The translations under genes and the position numbers were made by a program. Under the pieces are notes generated by a model. It made no database searches and was not told where the DNA came from. It saw only the letters and a program-made list of their open reading frames with translations. This document shows, in pieces, positions 53,179 to 61,383 of a stretch of 64,000 bases of DNA. The stretch spans positions 1 through 64,000 of the forward strand of contig JAEXZL010000151.1 of the NCBI GenBank assembly GCA_023451395.1, given 5' to 3'. How positions within the stretch are numbered: the first letter of the stretch is position 1; every line of letters starts with the position of its first letter. The stretch is from Bacillota bacterium (lineage in GTDB: Bacteria; Bacillota; Clostridia; Clostridiales; Clostridiaceae).

Positions 53179-55805
53179 TTAAGATATTTTCTAAGGAAAT
53201 AACTAATTTTAATAATAATGGCCTCGGTATTCTTAGAGATAGTATCTTTTGTAAGGTTAATGAAGAGTTGAATGGTCTTTTTGAGCTTGAAATGGAGTAC
53301 CCTTTATTTGGAGTTAATAAGGATACTATTGTAGAAGAAAATATTATAATGGCTCCTACACCTAGAGGAGAGCAGCCATTTAGAATTTACTCTACAGAAA
53401 CTAACTTAGGAACCATTTATATTAATGCAAAACACATCTTCTACGACCTTTTAAATAACTTCCTTGAAGATGTAAGACCAACTAATCAGAATGGAGCAGG
53501 AGCTCTTAATTGGATATTATCAAATACTCAATTCCCTCATAATTTTACTACAAACTCTAACATTATTAAGAGTAGTTCAGCATCCTATATTAGAAAGGGT
53601 GTAGTAGAAGCACTCCTAGGTGAGGATGAAAATTCCTTTCTAAATAGGTGGGGTGGAGAGCTCGTAAGGGATAAATGGAATATAGCCATTAATGAGCAAG
53701 CAGGAGAAGATAGAGGAGTAAAGATTACCTATGGTAAAAACCTTACTGGTCTTAATGCTTCTGTAGATATATCCAATGTTATCACTAGGGTAATGCCTAC
53801 AGGGTTAAAGGAAGATGATACAGTCTTAACACTTCCAGAGAAGTATATAGATAGTCCTAATATAGGCTATTATTCTTCCCCTAGAATAACTCATTATCAT
53901 TATAGCGATATAAAAGTAAGTGAAGAATTATCAGAAGCCCAAGCTTTAGTATTATTAAGGCAGCAGGCTTCTTTATTGTTCTCTGAAAATAAAATAGATG
54001 AACCACTACTCAATGCAAAAGTAGACTTCTTAGAACTTTCTAAGACAGAGGAGTATAAAGATTACTCTCAGCTTGAAACTATATATCCCTTTGACATAGT
54101 GACTGTAGAGTATGAGGGCATAGGTTTCACTCAAAAGGCTAAGATGATAAGTTATGAATATGATTGCCTCTTAGAAAAATACAACAGCATAGAGCTAGGG
54201 CAGTTCCTTGGCAACTATGCAGATTCTCAGGCTAAAGTAGCTCAGTTATTGCAGAAAGTATCAGAGGGAATAGTTAGCCAGAGTGACCTTCAAACGGCTA
54301 TTGATAATGCTACTGATCTTCTTAATAATGCTTTAGGGGGCTATGTACTTAAAAGACCTGGAGAACTTCTTATTATGGATACTGAGAACCCTAACACAGC
54401 AACTAAGGTGTGGAGATGGAACATTAATGGCCTTGGTTATTCCAGCACTGGGATTAATGGTCCTTATGGAACTGCTATAACAATGAATGGTGCAATAGTT
54501 GCTAACTTTATAACTACTGGGACCTTAAATGCTAATCTAATAAAAGCAGGAGTTTTACAGGATAAGCTTGCTAAAAATAATATAAATATGGATACTGGAA
54601 CTTTTAGTTTTGGGAATGGGAAAATAACATTTGATGGTAATAACTTAAATATTAAGCTTAGTGATAATACTGGTCTTGAAACAAAATTAAATAGTAAGGT
54701 TAATTCCTCGGATTTTGGTACTTTAATAGAACAGAACTCTTCCAATGTACAGATAGCAGTAGGTCAAACAAGCGGTAGAAATATAATTAAGAACTCTGCA
54801 TTTAAATTTGGTAATGCTGGTTGGAGAGAAACTAAGGTTAATGGGTATATAGATTATTCAGCTGGTGGTTTCTCTGTTGGTGAAAAATATGGTGTGCAAT
54901 TAACTAATAATGCGTTAAATAATATGATTCAGTTAGAGCAGTACATTACAAATTTGTATATCTATCCTACTAAATTAACTTTTTCGGGATGGATATCTAC
55001 TGTCTTTACAACTGTGGGTACTACTAATCCCTATGCAGATTTACAATTACAGCTGACATATGCAGACGATACAGTTTCTTATCATAATTTGATGGAGAGA
55101 GGAACAAGCCCAAACAATGGCTGGAACTATTATACTAAAACTATAACCACCACTAAACCAATTAAGCAGATAAGATTCGGTCTATATTTAAGAGATATTA
55201 TTGGGAAACTACTAGCTGCCCAATTACAGTTAGTAGAAGGTGCTGTTCCTCCGGCCTGGTCTCCGCATCCTGATGAAATGAAGGGAACCAAATATACGTT
55301 TGATGGAGATGGCTTTACTATAGGTTCCATTGCCGGAGGAGACAGAGCAGAGCATACTCCGCAGTACTCCCAATATAACCATGGAGATGGCAGTTATACA
55401 AGGATATCTCATGCTGGTTTAGAAAGAATAAAATCTAGTGAGGTTAACCCTTACCACTACCTATACTATGCTGAAGAGTTCTTTATAACACCTACAAAAT
55501 ACCAGCATACACATTATTATACTGTTCCTGCTGAATTTCAAGGCAAACCCTTCAAAGCATTTGCTTTGCTTAGGAGTGTTGATGCTTTTAGTAAGGCTGA
55601 CTTCTGGGTTGGGGCTAGGGCTTGGGAAGAACATACTAATAACAGAGTAAAAATCGAGGTTAGTATGGGGAGCAGAAAATTCAATCAAAAGTACGTTGAT
55701 TTAGATAGCTCAGGTATAATGAGATACTGGATGTATCTTGAAGAGATAACCACAAACTATGTGCAAACAAGTGGAGTAGGGGTTACTTTAATACTATTAG
55801 TTTAA
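53175..55805 (+). CDS. Tail-associated protein (Tal), phage minor structural protein
   Basis: An 876-residue baseplate protein. The N-terminal 350 residues are the gp27/Tal-like hub (LNGLFELEMEYPLFG, RGEQPFRIY, YPFDIVTVEYEG). The middle has the AIDNATDLLNNALGGYV helix and WRWNINGLGYSSTGINGPY. A jelly-roll-like module follows (residues about 535-700, NSAFKFGNAGWRETK). The C-terminal domain may bind host surface. It overlaps Dit by four bases. Confidence 0.88.
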   Translation: MIKIFSKEITNFNNNGLGILRDSIFCKVNEELNGLFELEMEYPLFGVNKDTIVEENIIMAPTPRGEQPFRIYSTETNLGTIYINAKHIFYDLLNNFLEDVRPTNQNGAGALNWILSNTQFPHNFTTNSNIIKSSSASYIRKGVVEALLGEDENSFLNRWGGELVRDKWNIAINEQAGEDRGVKITYGKNLTGLNASVDISNVITRVMPTGLKEDDTVLTLPEKYIDSPNIGYYSSPRITHYHYSDIKVSEELSEAQALVLLRQQASLLFSENKIDEPLLNAKVDFLELSKTEEYKDYSQLETIYPFDIVTVEYEGIGFTQKAKMISYEYDCLLEKYNSIELGQFLGNYADSQAKVAQLLQKVSEGIVSQSDLQTAIDNATDLLNNALGGYVLKRPGELLIMDTENPNTATKVWRWNINGLGYSSTGINGPYGTAITMNGAIVANFITTGTLNANLIKAGVLQDKLAKNNINMDTGTFSFGNGKITFDGNNLNIKLSDNTGLETKLNSKVNSSDFGTLIEQNSSNVQIAVGQTSGRNIIKNSAFKFGNAGWRETKVNGYIDYSAGGFSVGEKYGVQLTNNALNNMIQLEQYITNLYIYPTKLTFSGWISTVFTTVGTTNPYADLQLQLTYADDTVSYHNLMERGTSPNNGWNYYTKTITTTKPIKQIRFGLYLRDIIGKLLAAQLQLVEGAVPPAWSPHPDEMKGTKYTFDGDGFTIGSIAGGDRAEHTPQYSQYNHGDGSYTRISHAGLERIKSSEVNPYHYLYYAEEFFITPTKYQHTHYYTVPAEFQGKPFKAFALLRSVDAFSKADFWVGARAWEEHTNNRVKIEVSMGSRKFNQKYVDLDSSGIMRYWMYLEEITTNYVQTSGVGVTLILLV

Positions 55806-55817
55806 GGAGGTAATTCA

Positions 55818-56156
55818 ATGGCAAATATTCTAGAGTTTAAGGAATCCATGACAGTCTATTATTCCTTATCAACTGGTGTGATAAGGCAAGTTATGGGTGG
55901 TGTGCAGGACATGAGTTTATATGGAGATTTGCAATCAGATATGGAGTTAATTCAGGGATATTTAGTAGTACCTAGAGAACAAAGGGTACTGGATAACTCT
56001 AAATTATACAAAGTTGATGTGGAGAAAAAGATGTTGCTCAAAATTATGTCCACTGAGGAAGAAGAGCAAATGCAAGCAATCAAGGCAGAAAATGATGAGA
56101 GATTCTCATTAATCGAGGATGCTGTAAATGAATTAATACTAGGAGGTATGGTGTAA
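55818..56156 (+). CDS. Baseplate-region protein of unknown function
   Basis: A 112-residue protein starting behind AAGGAGGT. A beta N-terminus and an acidic coiled-coil C-terminus (STEEEEQMQAIKAENDERF). The next gene overlaps its stop (TAATG). Confidence 0.6.
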   Translation: MANILEFKESMTVYYSLSTGVIRQVMGGVQDMSLYGDLQSDMELIQGYLVVPREQRVLDNSKLYKVDVEKKMLLKIMSTEEEEQMQAIKAENDERFSLIEDAVNELILGGMV

Positions 56157-56293
56157 TGGTTCGTTACTTAGTTAATCAAATAGTCATAGGTAAACTGTCA
56201 TACCTTCAAGTGGTGTCAGCTAGGCCAGATATGCAGGAGGAAATTGATAACTATATTGCAGAAAAGCAGCTGTATATAGATAAAACAAAGTAG
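56156..56293 (+). CDS. 45-residue tail-region protein
   Basis: MVRYLVNQIVIGKLSYLQVV followed by RPDMQEEIDNYI, a pattern seen in tiny proteins after baseplate genes (XkdX/CD1375-like position). Function unknown. Confidence 0.65.
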   Translation: MVRYLVNQIVIGKLSYLQVVSARPDMQEEIDNYIAEKQLYIDKTK

Positions 56294-56315
56294 ACCTTAG
56301 AGGTCTTTTTATTTT
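56292..56315 (+). terminator. Rho-independent terminator
   Basis: AGACCT-TAG-AGGTCT followed by TTTTATTTT, overlapping the stop of the 45-residue gene. Confidence 0.85.
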
Positions 56316-56344
56316 ATCTAATTTTATAGACAGGAGGAACAATT

Positions 56345-56629
56345 ATGCATAACTTATAATTTTGAAGACGCACTCCTTTAAGAATATATTCTAAACAAGG
56401 AGACACTGGCAGAGAATTAGAATTCCAATGTTTAAAAGATAGTGTTCCTATAAATCTTACTGGATGCACAGCAACCTTAAATATGACTAAGCCTGTTGCA
56501 GTTTTTATTAATGCAGTAATTACTAATGCTGTAGGTAAGGTGATAAGCTCTGCAAATTTTGAATTAGATATAGACCCTAGTCAGAGAGATAATTATTGTG
56601 ACATATCTTCCAATAGATATTTTTGGTAA
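56345..56629 (+). pseudogene. Decayed BppU-type baseplate upper protein
   Basis: AGGAGG and ATG 56345 are intact, but the frame stops after four codons. From 56381 another frame reads YSKQGDTGRELEFQCLKDSV, then PINLTGCTATLNMTKP and NAVITNAVGKV, ending at TAA 56627-56629. This matches the start of BppU N-terminal domains (QGDTGRE, DLTG, TDA-GKV pattern) with the rest missing. The receptor-binding arm of the baseplate therefore appears lost. Confidence 0.7.
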
Positions 56630-56685
56630 TTATGAAGGAATATTCCTCTAGACATAGAAATTAAACATCTGGAGGAGGTGAAAGC

Positions 56686-56925
56686 ATGATTGAAATACAA
56701 GATGTACTAGATGCATTAAATTCTAGAAATATAAAAAACATATGCCCATTCTGTAATTCTACTGGATGGAGTGTTAATCCAACTAGATCAGCAACAATCC
56801 CTTTTCAGGGTGATAGTTTTTCTGTAGGGATTGGGGAGACTACTCCAGTTGTGCAGTTAACTTGTACAAAATGCGGTTTTGTAGCTCATTTCAATACTAT
56901 GGCTCTAGGAATAGATGCAAAATAA
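56686..56925 (+). CDS. Zinc-ribbon phage protein
   Basis: A 79-residue protein with CPFC near residue 20 and CTKCG near residue 64, a four-Cys zinc ribbon with a beta insert. Starts behind GGAGGTGA. Function unknown; between tail and lysis genes. Confidence 0.7.
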   Translation: MIEIQDVLDALNSRNIKNICPFCNSTGWSVNPTRSATIPFQGDSFSVGIGETTPVVQLTCTKCGFVAHFNTMALGIDAK

Positions 56926-56931
56926 AAAGCT

Positions 56932-56962
56932 AAAAGGAGTCCCTTATGGACTTCTTTTATAT
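56932..56962 (+). terminator. Terminator
   Basis: AAAAGGAGTCC pairs with GGACTTCTTTT around CTTAT, after the zinc-ribbon gene. Confidence 0.65.
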
Positions 56963-56981
56963 TTATAGGAGGTATATATTA

Positions 56982-57095
56982 ATGAAAACAACGATAGAAA
57001 ACAAAGGTATCGTAATAGACTTAAGTATTTATAAGGTAGATTTAGAGGAAAAGGATAATAAACTTTATATAAAACTTATTAAGAAAGAACAATAG
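56982..57095 (+). CDS. 37-residue phage protein
   Basis: ATG 56982 follows AGGAGGT. It encodes a small beta-like peptide (KTTIENKGIVIDLSIYKVDL). Function unknown. Sequence 57096-57245 holds only a terminator. Confidence 0.5.
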   Translation: MKTTIENKGIVIDLSIYKVDLEEKDNKLYIKLIKKEQ

Positions 57096-57185
57096 CATCC
57101 AACTATATTTCAACACAAAGAGAGGTGGCGATAACTAAGGTTGGAAGAGAAGCAACTACAATATAATTTTAAAGACAATATAACA

Positions 57186-57210
57186 GGACCAGGGATGGTC
57201 TTTTTATTTT
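57186..57210 (+). terminator. Terminator before the holin
   Basis: GACCA-GGGA-TGGTC followed by TTTTTATTTT. Confidence 0.65.
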
Positions 57211-57245
57211 GCCTTAAATATTAAATTAAAAGGAGTGTATTAATA

Positions 57246-57665
57246 ATGAAATGGGATAAATATTTTAGTTTTTGTGTGGGTTCTATAGGAGCTGTAGGTA
57301 ATTACTTGTGGGGAGGCTGGGACATGGCACTGCAGACACTTATAGGATTAATGATTCTTGATTATATTACCGGAATAATATGTGCCGGAAAGGACCAGAT
57401 GTTAAGCTCTGCTATAGGCTTTAGAGGACTAGGAAAAAAGGTAGTAATTCTTATAGTTGTTGCTGTAGCTGTTCTTATAGATAGAATAATAGGTACCAAT
57501 GGTATTGCTAGAAGCCTTGTAATATTCTTCTATGCTTCAATGGAGGGAATATCTATATTAGAGAATGCAGCAAGAGTGGGGGTACCAGTACCAGATAAAC
57601 TTAAGGAAATGTTAGTACAGCTTAAGGAAGGAAATAAGAAAGGGATTAAGGAGGTGGAAAGATAA
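57246..57665 (+). CDS. Phage holin (holin_4 / toxin-secretion holin family)
   Basis: A 139-residue protein with three membrane segments and the family motifs LIGLMILDYITGIICA, SSAIGFRGLGKKVVIL and FFYASMEGISILENAARVGVPVP. It should permeabilise the membrane for the endolysin. Its stop overlaps the endolysin start. Confidence 0.93.
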   Translation: MKWDKYFSFCVGSIGAVGNYLWGGWDMALQTLIGLMILDYITGIICAGKDQMLSSAIGFRGLGKKVVILIVVAVAVLIDRIIGTNGIARSLVIFFYASMEGISILENAARVGVPVPDKLKEMLVQLKEGNKKGIKEVER

Positions 57666-58432
57666 TGGCATACACCAATAAAGGCCTTGCAGAATACTGC
57701 AAGGCTATTCTTAATATAAAAACTCGCTATATGTGGGGAACATTCGGTAAAGCAATTACAGCAGGACTTATAGCTGGAAAGGCTACTCAGTATCCAACTT
57801 GGTACTCCCCAGCCAAGCAAAAAGAGCTTAAGGGCTACATAGGTAAAAATTATTTTGCCTTTGACTGCATAGGGCTTATTAAGTCTTATTATTGGGGAGG
57901 ATATACCAATCTGAAATATGATAGTAGTTCAGACCTATCTGAAAATGGAACAGAAGCTAGGGCAAAGGAAAAGGGTCCTATAAATTCCATGCCGGAGGTT
58001 CCAGGGCTTTTAGTTTGGATGAATGGGCACATAGGGGTTTATGCAGGGAATGGGGAAGTTATAGAAGCTACTCCTTCCGCTAAGTTTGGTAACGGAGTTG
58101 TAAAAACAAAGCTTAGCGATAGAAATTGGACTAAGTGGCTTAAGTGCCCTTATATAGAGTATGAAGTTGAAACAAACCCGATTAAAGAGGAGGTAAAGAC
58201 TGTGGAAATAGAATTAAGAGTATTAAAAAAGGGTGCAAACGGAGCTGAGGTTAAGACTATACAAAGACTATTAAAATCTCTAGGGTTTAAGGGTAAGAAC
58301 GGACAAGATCTATCTGTAGATGGAGATTTTGGAACAAACACAGACTTCGCTTTAAGAGCCTTCCAGAAAGCCAAGGGGCTTGTAGTAGATGGTAGTTGTG
58401 GATCTAAAACTTGGACAGCAATACTTAAATAA
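57665..58432 (+). CDS. Endolysin: NlpC/P60-like peptidase with PG-binding domain
   Basis: A 255-residue lysin. The N-terminal 160 residues carry the catalytic Cys in FDCIGLIKSYYWGG and His in GHIGVYAGNGEVIEA, an NlpC/P60-type endopeptidase. Residues about 175-255 are a peptidoglycan-binding type 1 domain (LKKGANGAEVKTIQRLLKSLG, VDGDFGTNTDFALRAFQ). It cleaves peptide bonds in host peptidoglycan at lysis. Confidence 0.92.
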   Translation: MAYTNKGLAEYCKAILNIKTRYMWGTFGKAITAGLIAGKATQYPTWYSPAKQKELKGYIGKNYFAFDCIGLIKSYYWGGYTNLKYDSSSDLSENGTEARAKEKGPINSMPEVPGLLVWMNGHIGVYAGNGEVIEATPSAKFGNGVVKTKLSDRNWTKWLKCPYIEYEVETNPIKEEVKTVEIELRVLKKGANGAEVKTIQRLLKSLGFKGKNGQDLSVDGDFGTNTDFALRAFQKAKGLVVDGSCGSKTWTAILK

Positions 58433-58446
58433 TCGCAAACGTCTGC
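58432..58446 (+). repeat. ATCGCAAACGTCTGC direct repeat, copy A
   Basis: A 15-bp sequence directly after the endolysin stop, repeated exactly at 59317-59331. Both copies are followed by a GGGTAC-containing terminator. Confidence 0.8.
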
Positions 58447-58452
58447 TAATTT

Positions 58453-58484
58453 GGGGTATCCGAGAGGGTACCCTTTATTTTTTT
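58453..58484 (+). terminator. Terminator of the lysis module
   Basis: GGGTATCC (58454-58461) pairs with GGGTACCC (58466-58473) and is followed by TTTATTTTTTT. Confidence 0.8.
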
Positions 58485-58515
58485 ACAAATAAAAAAGCTC
58501 CATTTAAGGAGCTTA

Positions 58516-59253
58516 TTAATTAGTTATAGTAAAAACAGCTTTTTCACAATATGTAGTACCATTAGAAGTAATGAATATATACATATCTACAGTGCCACTA
58601 GCACTCTCCCAACCTGGTATTGATAAAAAGCCTTTGTAACGTCCGTCAGGCATAACGTGATCTGCTCCTTTACTTGGACCAGAAGTTCCATTTGCGAAGG
58701 ATGAAATTGCAGCGACCTGCTCTCCTTGATAATTTTCTATAATATAGTACATACCATAAGGAACAGTTCCATTTAAAGTAGTATAATTAACCTTATATTT
58801 ACCGTTATTAGGTATTGATTTATCCAAGTACGTTTTTAAAATATCCGATATAACATTCCCTTTAGGTTCGTCGATTACTGGCTCTTCTTTAGGTTCTTCT
58901 ACTGGAGGTTCTTCCTTAGGCTCTTCATTTACTATAGGAGTCTCTTCTTGAGGAGTCTCTTCCACAACAGGCGGGGTAGTTACAGTAGTCTTAGGAGCTA
59001 CAGCAACAGAAGTTTGTTCTTTAGCTGCAGGCTTAGTTTCGGTTTTAGGAGTTTCCTTAACCTCCTGTTTAGGGGCTTCTTCCCTAGGAGTTTCCTCCGT
59101 AGCTGGTGGCTCTTCCTTTTTCTCTTCTATAGGTTCTTCTTTAATATCCTCAATAGTTTGCTTGTTATCCTCTAAGGCTACTTCCTTTTGTTTTGGTACA
59201 CAGCCTACCAAAAGAATAGTAGCTAATATAATAATTAATAAAAGCTTTTTCAT
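58516..59253 (-). CDS. Lipoprotein with Pro/Glu-rich stalk
   Basis: A 245-residue lipoprotein. The signal ends in the lipobox LLVGC (Cys about residue 18). Residues about 30-140 are a Glu/Pro/Lys/Thr-rich extended stalk with EEPKEEP-type repeats. The C-terminal 105 residues form a compact unknown domain (GKYKVNYTTLNGTVPYGMYYI, MPDGRYKGFLSIPGWE). ATG 59253 is eight bases after AAGGAGG. It is on the strand opposite to the late genes, so it is probably expressed in the lysogen and exposed on the cell surface. Superinfection exclusion or host fitness are possible roles. Confidence 0.75.
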   Translation of the reverse strand: MKKLLLIIILATILLVGCVPKQKEVALEDNKQTIEDIKEEPIEEKKEEPPATEETPREEAPKQEVKETPKTETKPAAKEQTSVAVAPKTTVTTPPVVEETPQEETPIVNEEPKEEPPVEEPKEEPVIDEPKGNVISDILKTYLDKSIPNNGKYKVNYTTLNGTVPYGMYYIIENYQGEQVAAISSFANGTSGPSKGADHVMPDGRYKGFLSIPGWESASGTVDMYIFITSNGTTYCEKAVFTITN

Positions 59254-59293
59254 AAGCATTACCTCCTTATATATCAATATAATACAATAATTA

Positions 59294-59311
59294 CCTATAT
59301 ATGTATATAGG
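59294..59311. promoter_or_regulatory. 18-bp perfect palindrome upstream of the lipoprotein gene
   Basis: CCTATATA-TG-TATATAGG is an exact inverted repeat 41 bp before the lipoprotein start, within its promoter region. A good operator candidate. Confidence 0.6.
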
Positions 59312-59316
59312 CAATT

Positions 59317-59331
59317 ATCGCAAACGTCTGC
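59317..59331 (+). repeat. ATCGCAAACGTCTGC direct repeat, copy B
   Basis: An exact copy of 58432-58446. The extended 16-mer TCGCAAACGTCTGCGA is nearly palindromic. Confidence 0.8.
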
Positions 59332-59337
59332 GAATAT

Positions 59338-59372
59338 TAAAGGGTACCTTAATTGATACCTTTATTTTTTAT
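59338..59372 (+). terminator. Second GGTACC-type terminator without a forward gene
   Basis: AAAGGGTACC and GATACCTTT form a hairpin followed by ATTTTTTATT in the rightward direction, although the flanking genes are on the reverse strand. It mirrors the terminator after copy A. Confidence 0.5.
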
Positions 59373-60003
59373 TGCTCTTTAACCTTTCTATAAATGGCTT
59401 GTACAACTTTTCTTCTGCTTCTTGCCTGACATTGATAGCATCTTCCTTATTGCTATATCTTCCTAAAAAATAAACCTTACCTTTAAAAGCAATGCTAGCT
59501 TTCCACTTTTCCCTAGCACTATCCCATAATACACCTCTGTATCCACTCTTGTTATTAGACTGCAGCTTATTACTACATATAACTTGTAAGTTAGTGCCCT
59601 CTACAATATGTTTCTCTAAATGCCCCTTAATAGCTTTTTGCATATTTATAGAAGAATTCTCTCTGCTAAGACAACCACAGCTTCTTATATCTCGTTTGCT
59701 TAAATGGTGCTCTGCAACTTCTACAGTATTTCCACAATCACATACGCAATTCCATATTACAGAACCATTATAATTATCTCTTTTGGTTGTAGGGCTAATA
59801 GCTAATAATCTTCCATACTTATTCCCTTTAATATCTTTCTGTTTAAATTTAGAAGAGCAGCCACAGTCTTTTTTTATTGTGTCATATCGCATCCATTTTT
59901 CATTACCGCAGTCGCATTTGCAATAATAATAAATTCTATTATTCTCTGTCTTTTTGTCTAAAACAGAGAGGTTTCCCACTCTGTCTCCTATATTAAGCTT
60001 CAT
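59362..60003 (-). CDS. AP2-domain protein with two zinc-ribbon repeats
   Basis: A 213-residue protein. Two N-terminal modules each carry CDCGN and CGC motifs (CKCDCGNEKW...CGCSS, CVCDCGNTVE...SCGCL), probable zinc fingers. The C-terminal 60 residues are an AP2/ERF DNA-binding domain (NKSGYRGVLWDSAREKWKA, FLGRYSNKEDA). AP2 proteins in phages are related to HNH homing endonucleases; here no HNH motif is visible, so it is probably a DNA-binding protein or a derived homing factor. It overlaps the upstream XRE gene by 11 bases. Confidence 0.82.
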   Translation of the reverse strand: MKLNIGDRVGNLSVLDKKTENNRIYYYCKCDCGNEKWMRYDTIKKDCGCSSKFKQKDIKGNKYGRLLAISPTTKRDNYNGSVIWNCVCDCGNTVEVAEHHLSKRDIRSCGCLSRENSSINMQKAIKGHLEKHIVEGTNLQVICSNKLQSNNKSGYRGVLWDSAREKWKASIAFKGKVYFLGRYSNKEDAINVRQEAEEKLYKPFIERLKSNKK

Positions 60004-60553
60004 TTCTTTTTCTTAAGTAGTCCTCGTAGGACTTAATTCTTATATAAGTACCATTGCAGATAACACCATCATTTTCTATGGCATCCTGAGGCTTTCTAGG
60101 GAGTTTAGCCACGTGCATATTGCCAATCTCTCTAAATACATATAAACTATTATCCTTAATGTAGCAGTAATCTAAGGTATTCATTCTTGAGAAAAGAGTA
60201 TATCCTAAGGCTTTAGCTATATCGTAGGTATCTTTATAAGTGTTATAATTTATCCTAAGCCCTGTATCTTTCCATTCTAGTTCTTGCCATTCTCCTTCGT
60301 AGACAAGGACGGCTTTTAGCTCTGCATCTTCGTATTTTGTACCTACATTAGAACTAAGGTAATATTCCAGGAGATATTCCACCGAGGTATCTAAAGCATT
60401 AGCTAACTTATATAAGGTGTCCGCCTTAGCTCCCCTCATATCGTTTGCTCCTATTTCTAGCTTGTGTATAGTAGATGCAGGCACATCACTCAATTTTGCT
60501 AGCTCTGGTCTAGTAAGACCTTTCTCTATTCTTAATTTCATTAGATTATTCAT
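59993..60553 (-). CDS. XRE-family regulator with unknown C-terminal domain
   Basis: A 186-residue protein. Residues 1-65 are a helix-turn-helix (LMKLRIEKGLTRPELAKLSD, PASTIHKLEIGANDM). The remaining 120 residues form an unrecognised beta-rich domain (VYEGEWQELEWKDTGLRINY). It starts behind GGGAGATG. It is a second regulator besides the main repressor and sits in a reverse-strand operon with a strong promoter, so it may control that cassette. Confidence 0.8.
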   Translation of the reverse strand: MNNLMKLRIEKGLTRPELAKLSDVPASTIHKLEIGANDMRGAKADTLYKLANALDTSVEYLLEYYLSSNVGTKYEDAELKAVLVYEGEWQELEWKDTGLRINYNTYKDTYDIAKALGYTLFSRMNTLDYCYIKDNSLYVFREIGNMHVAKLPRKPQDAIENDGVICNGTYIRIKSYEDYLRKRNEA

Positions 60554-60613
60554 TTTTACATCTCCCTTATAATTTTATTTCCGGTTTTAAGGATTACCGG
60601 AAACCTTTACTTC

Positions 60614-60862
60614 TTATACCCTACAGTATATTCCGCTTACAGAGTTTCTTTTATAGAGAAGATACTCTCCTGGGATCTCTTTATATTCTATGGACTGCTC
60701 TGTGTAAACCGGTTCTCCAGTTGTTTCTTTAACAAATTCTAGGTAATCTACTCCAACTTGAACCGCATCAAACTTTTTAAAATCTGCTGGAAAATCAAAT
60801 TTAAAATTCTTATAAAGCTCCTCTAAGGTTTCTTTGTTAATCCTGTAATTCCCTTCTTCCAT
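60614..60862 (-). CDS. 82-residue protein of the reverse cassette
   Basis: An acidic protein (KETLEELYKNFKFDFPADFKKF, VQVGVDYLEF). Starts behind AGGAGGG. No domain recognised. Co-transcribed with the XRE gene. Confidence 0.6.
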   Translation of the reverse strand: MEEGNYRINKETLEELYKNFKFDFPADFKKFDAVQVGVDYLEFVKETTGEPVYTEQSIEYKEIPGEYLLYKRNSVSGIYCRV

Positions 60863-60874
60863 TTTTTAACCCTC

Positions 60875-61126
60875 CTATAAATTTATAAAATTCCCTTTAC
60901 CATTTTGATATTTAGACATCCAGGAGCAGTTATAATATGCTCTAACTTTTCCGTAATTTGCCCAGATATTAAAGGTTACTTTGCCTTCTGGCCTGTCATA
61001 GTCTTCTTTAAGAGCTATTTCCTTCTTAGCTATTTTCCAAGACATTTGTAAAGCTTCTCCTATAGTAACATCTAACTTTCTTTTTAACTCCCAAGCTCTT
61101 TTCATTATTTCGGATCTGTTATACAT
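60875..61126 (-). CDS. 83-residue phage protein, first gene of the reverse cassette
   Basis: The N-terminal half MYNRSEIMKRAWELKRKL and TIGEALQMSWKIAK is a motif seen in many small phage proteins. The C-terminus is Tyr/Trp-rich. Starts behind AAAGGAGC. Function unknown. Confidence 0.65.
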   Translation of the reverse strand: MYNRSEIMKRAWELKRKLDVTIGEALQMSWKIAKKEIALKEDYDRPEGKVTFNIWANYGKVRAYYNCSWMSKYQNGKGNFINL

Positions 61127-61162
61127 TTTATTTGCTCCTTTCTAATTTTTATCTTTAATCTA

Positions 61163-61191
61163 ATTATATCCTACATAGGCTATCCTGTCAA
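61163..61191 (-). promoter_or_regulatory. Consensus promoter of the reverse cassette
   Basis: Reverse-strand TTGACA (61191-61186) and TATAAT (61168-61163) with exactly 17 bp between, 36 bp before the first gene. The spacer contains repeated TATCCT-like half sites that could bind a repressor. Confidence 0.88.
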
Positions 61192-61383
61192 GGATATTTT
61201 TAAAAATAAATGGAAATATTTTATATTATTTTCCAAAAGTGAAAAGCCCCCGCAAGGGAGCCTTTACCATAGGAGAATCACACAGTATTAAGATGATTGC
61301 ATTTATTATTTTACCCAAATAGAGGAAATATATACATTGTGTGGAATATATTATTAAAAAATTAAAGGGGTTTGGGAGGGTAT

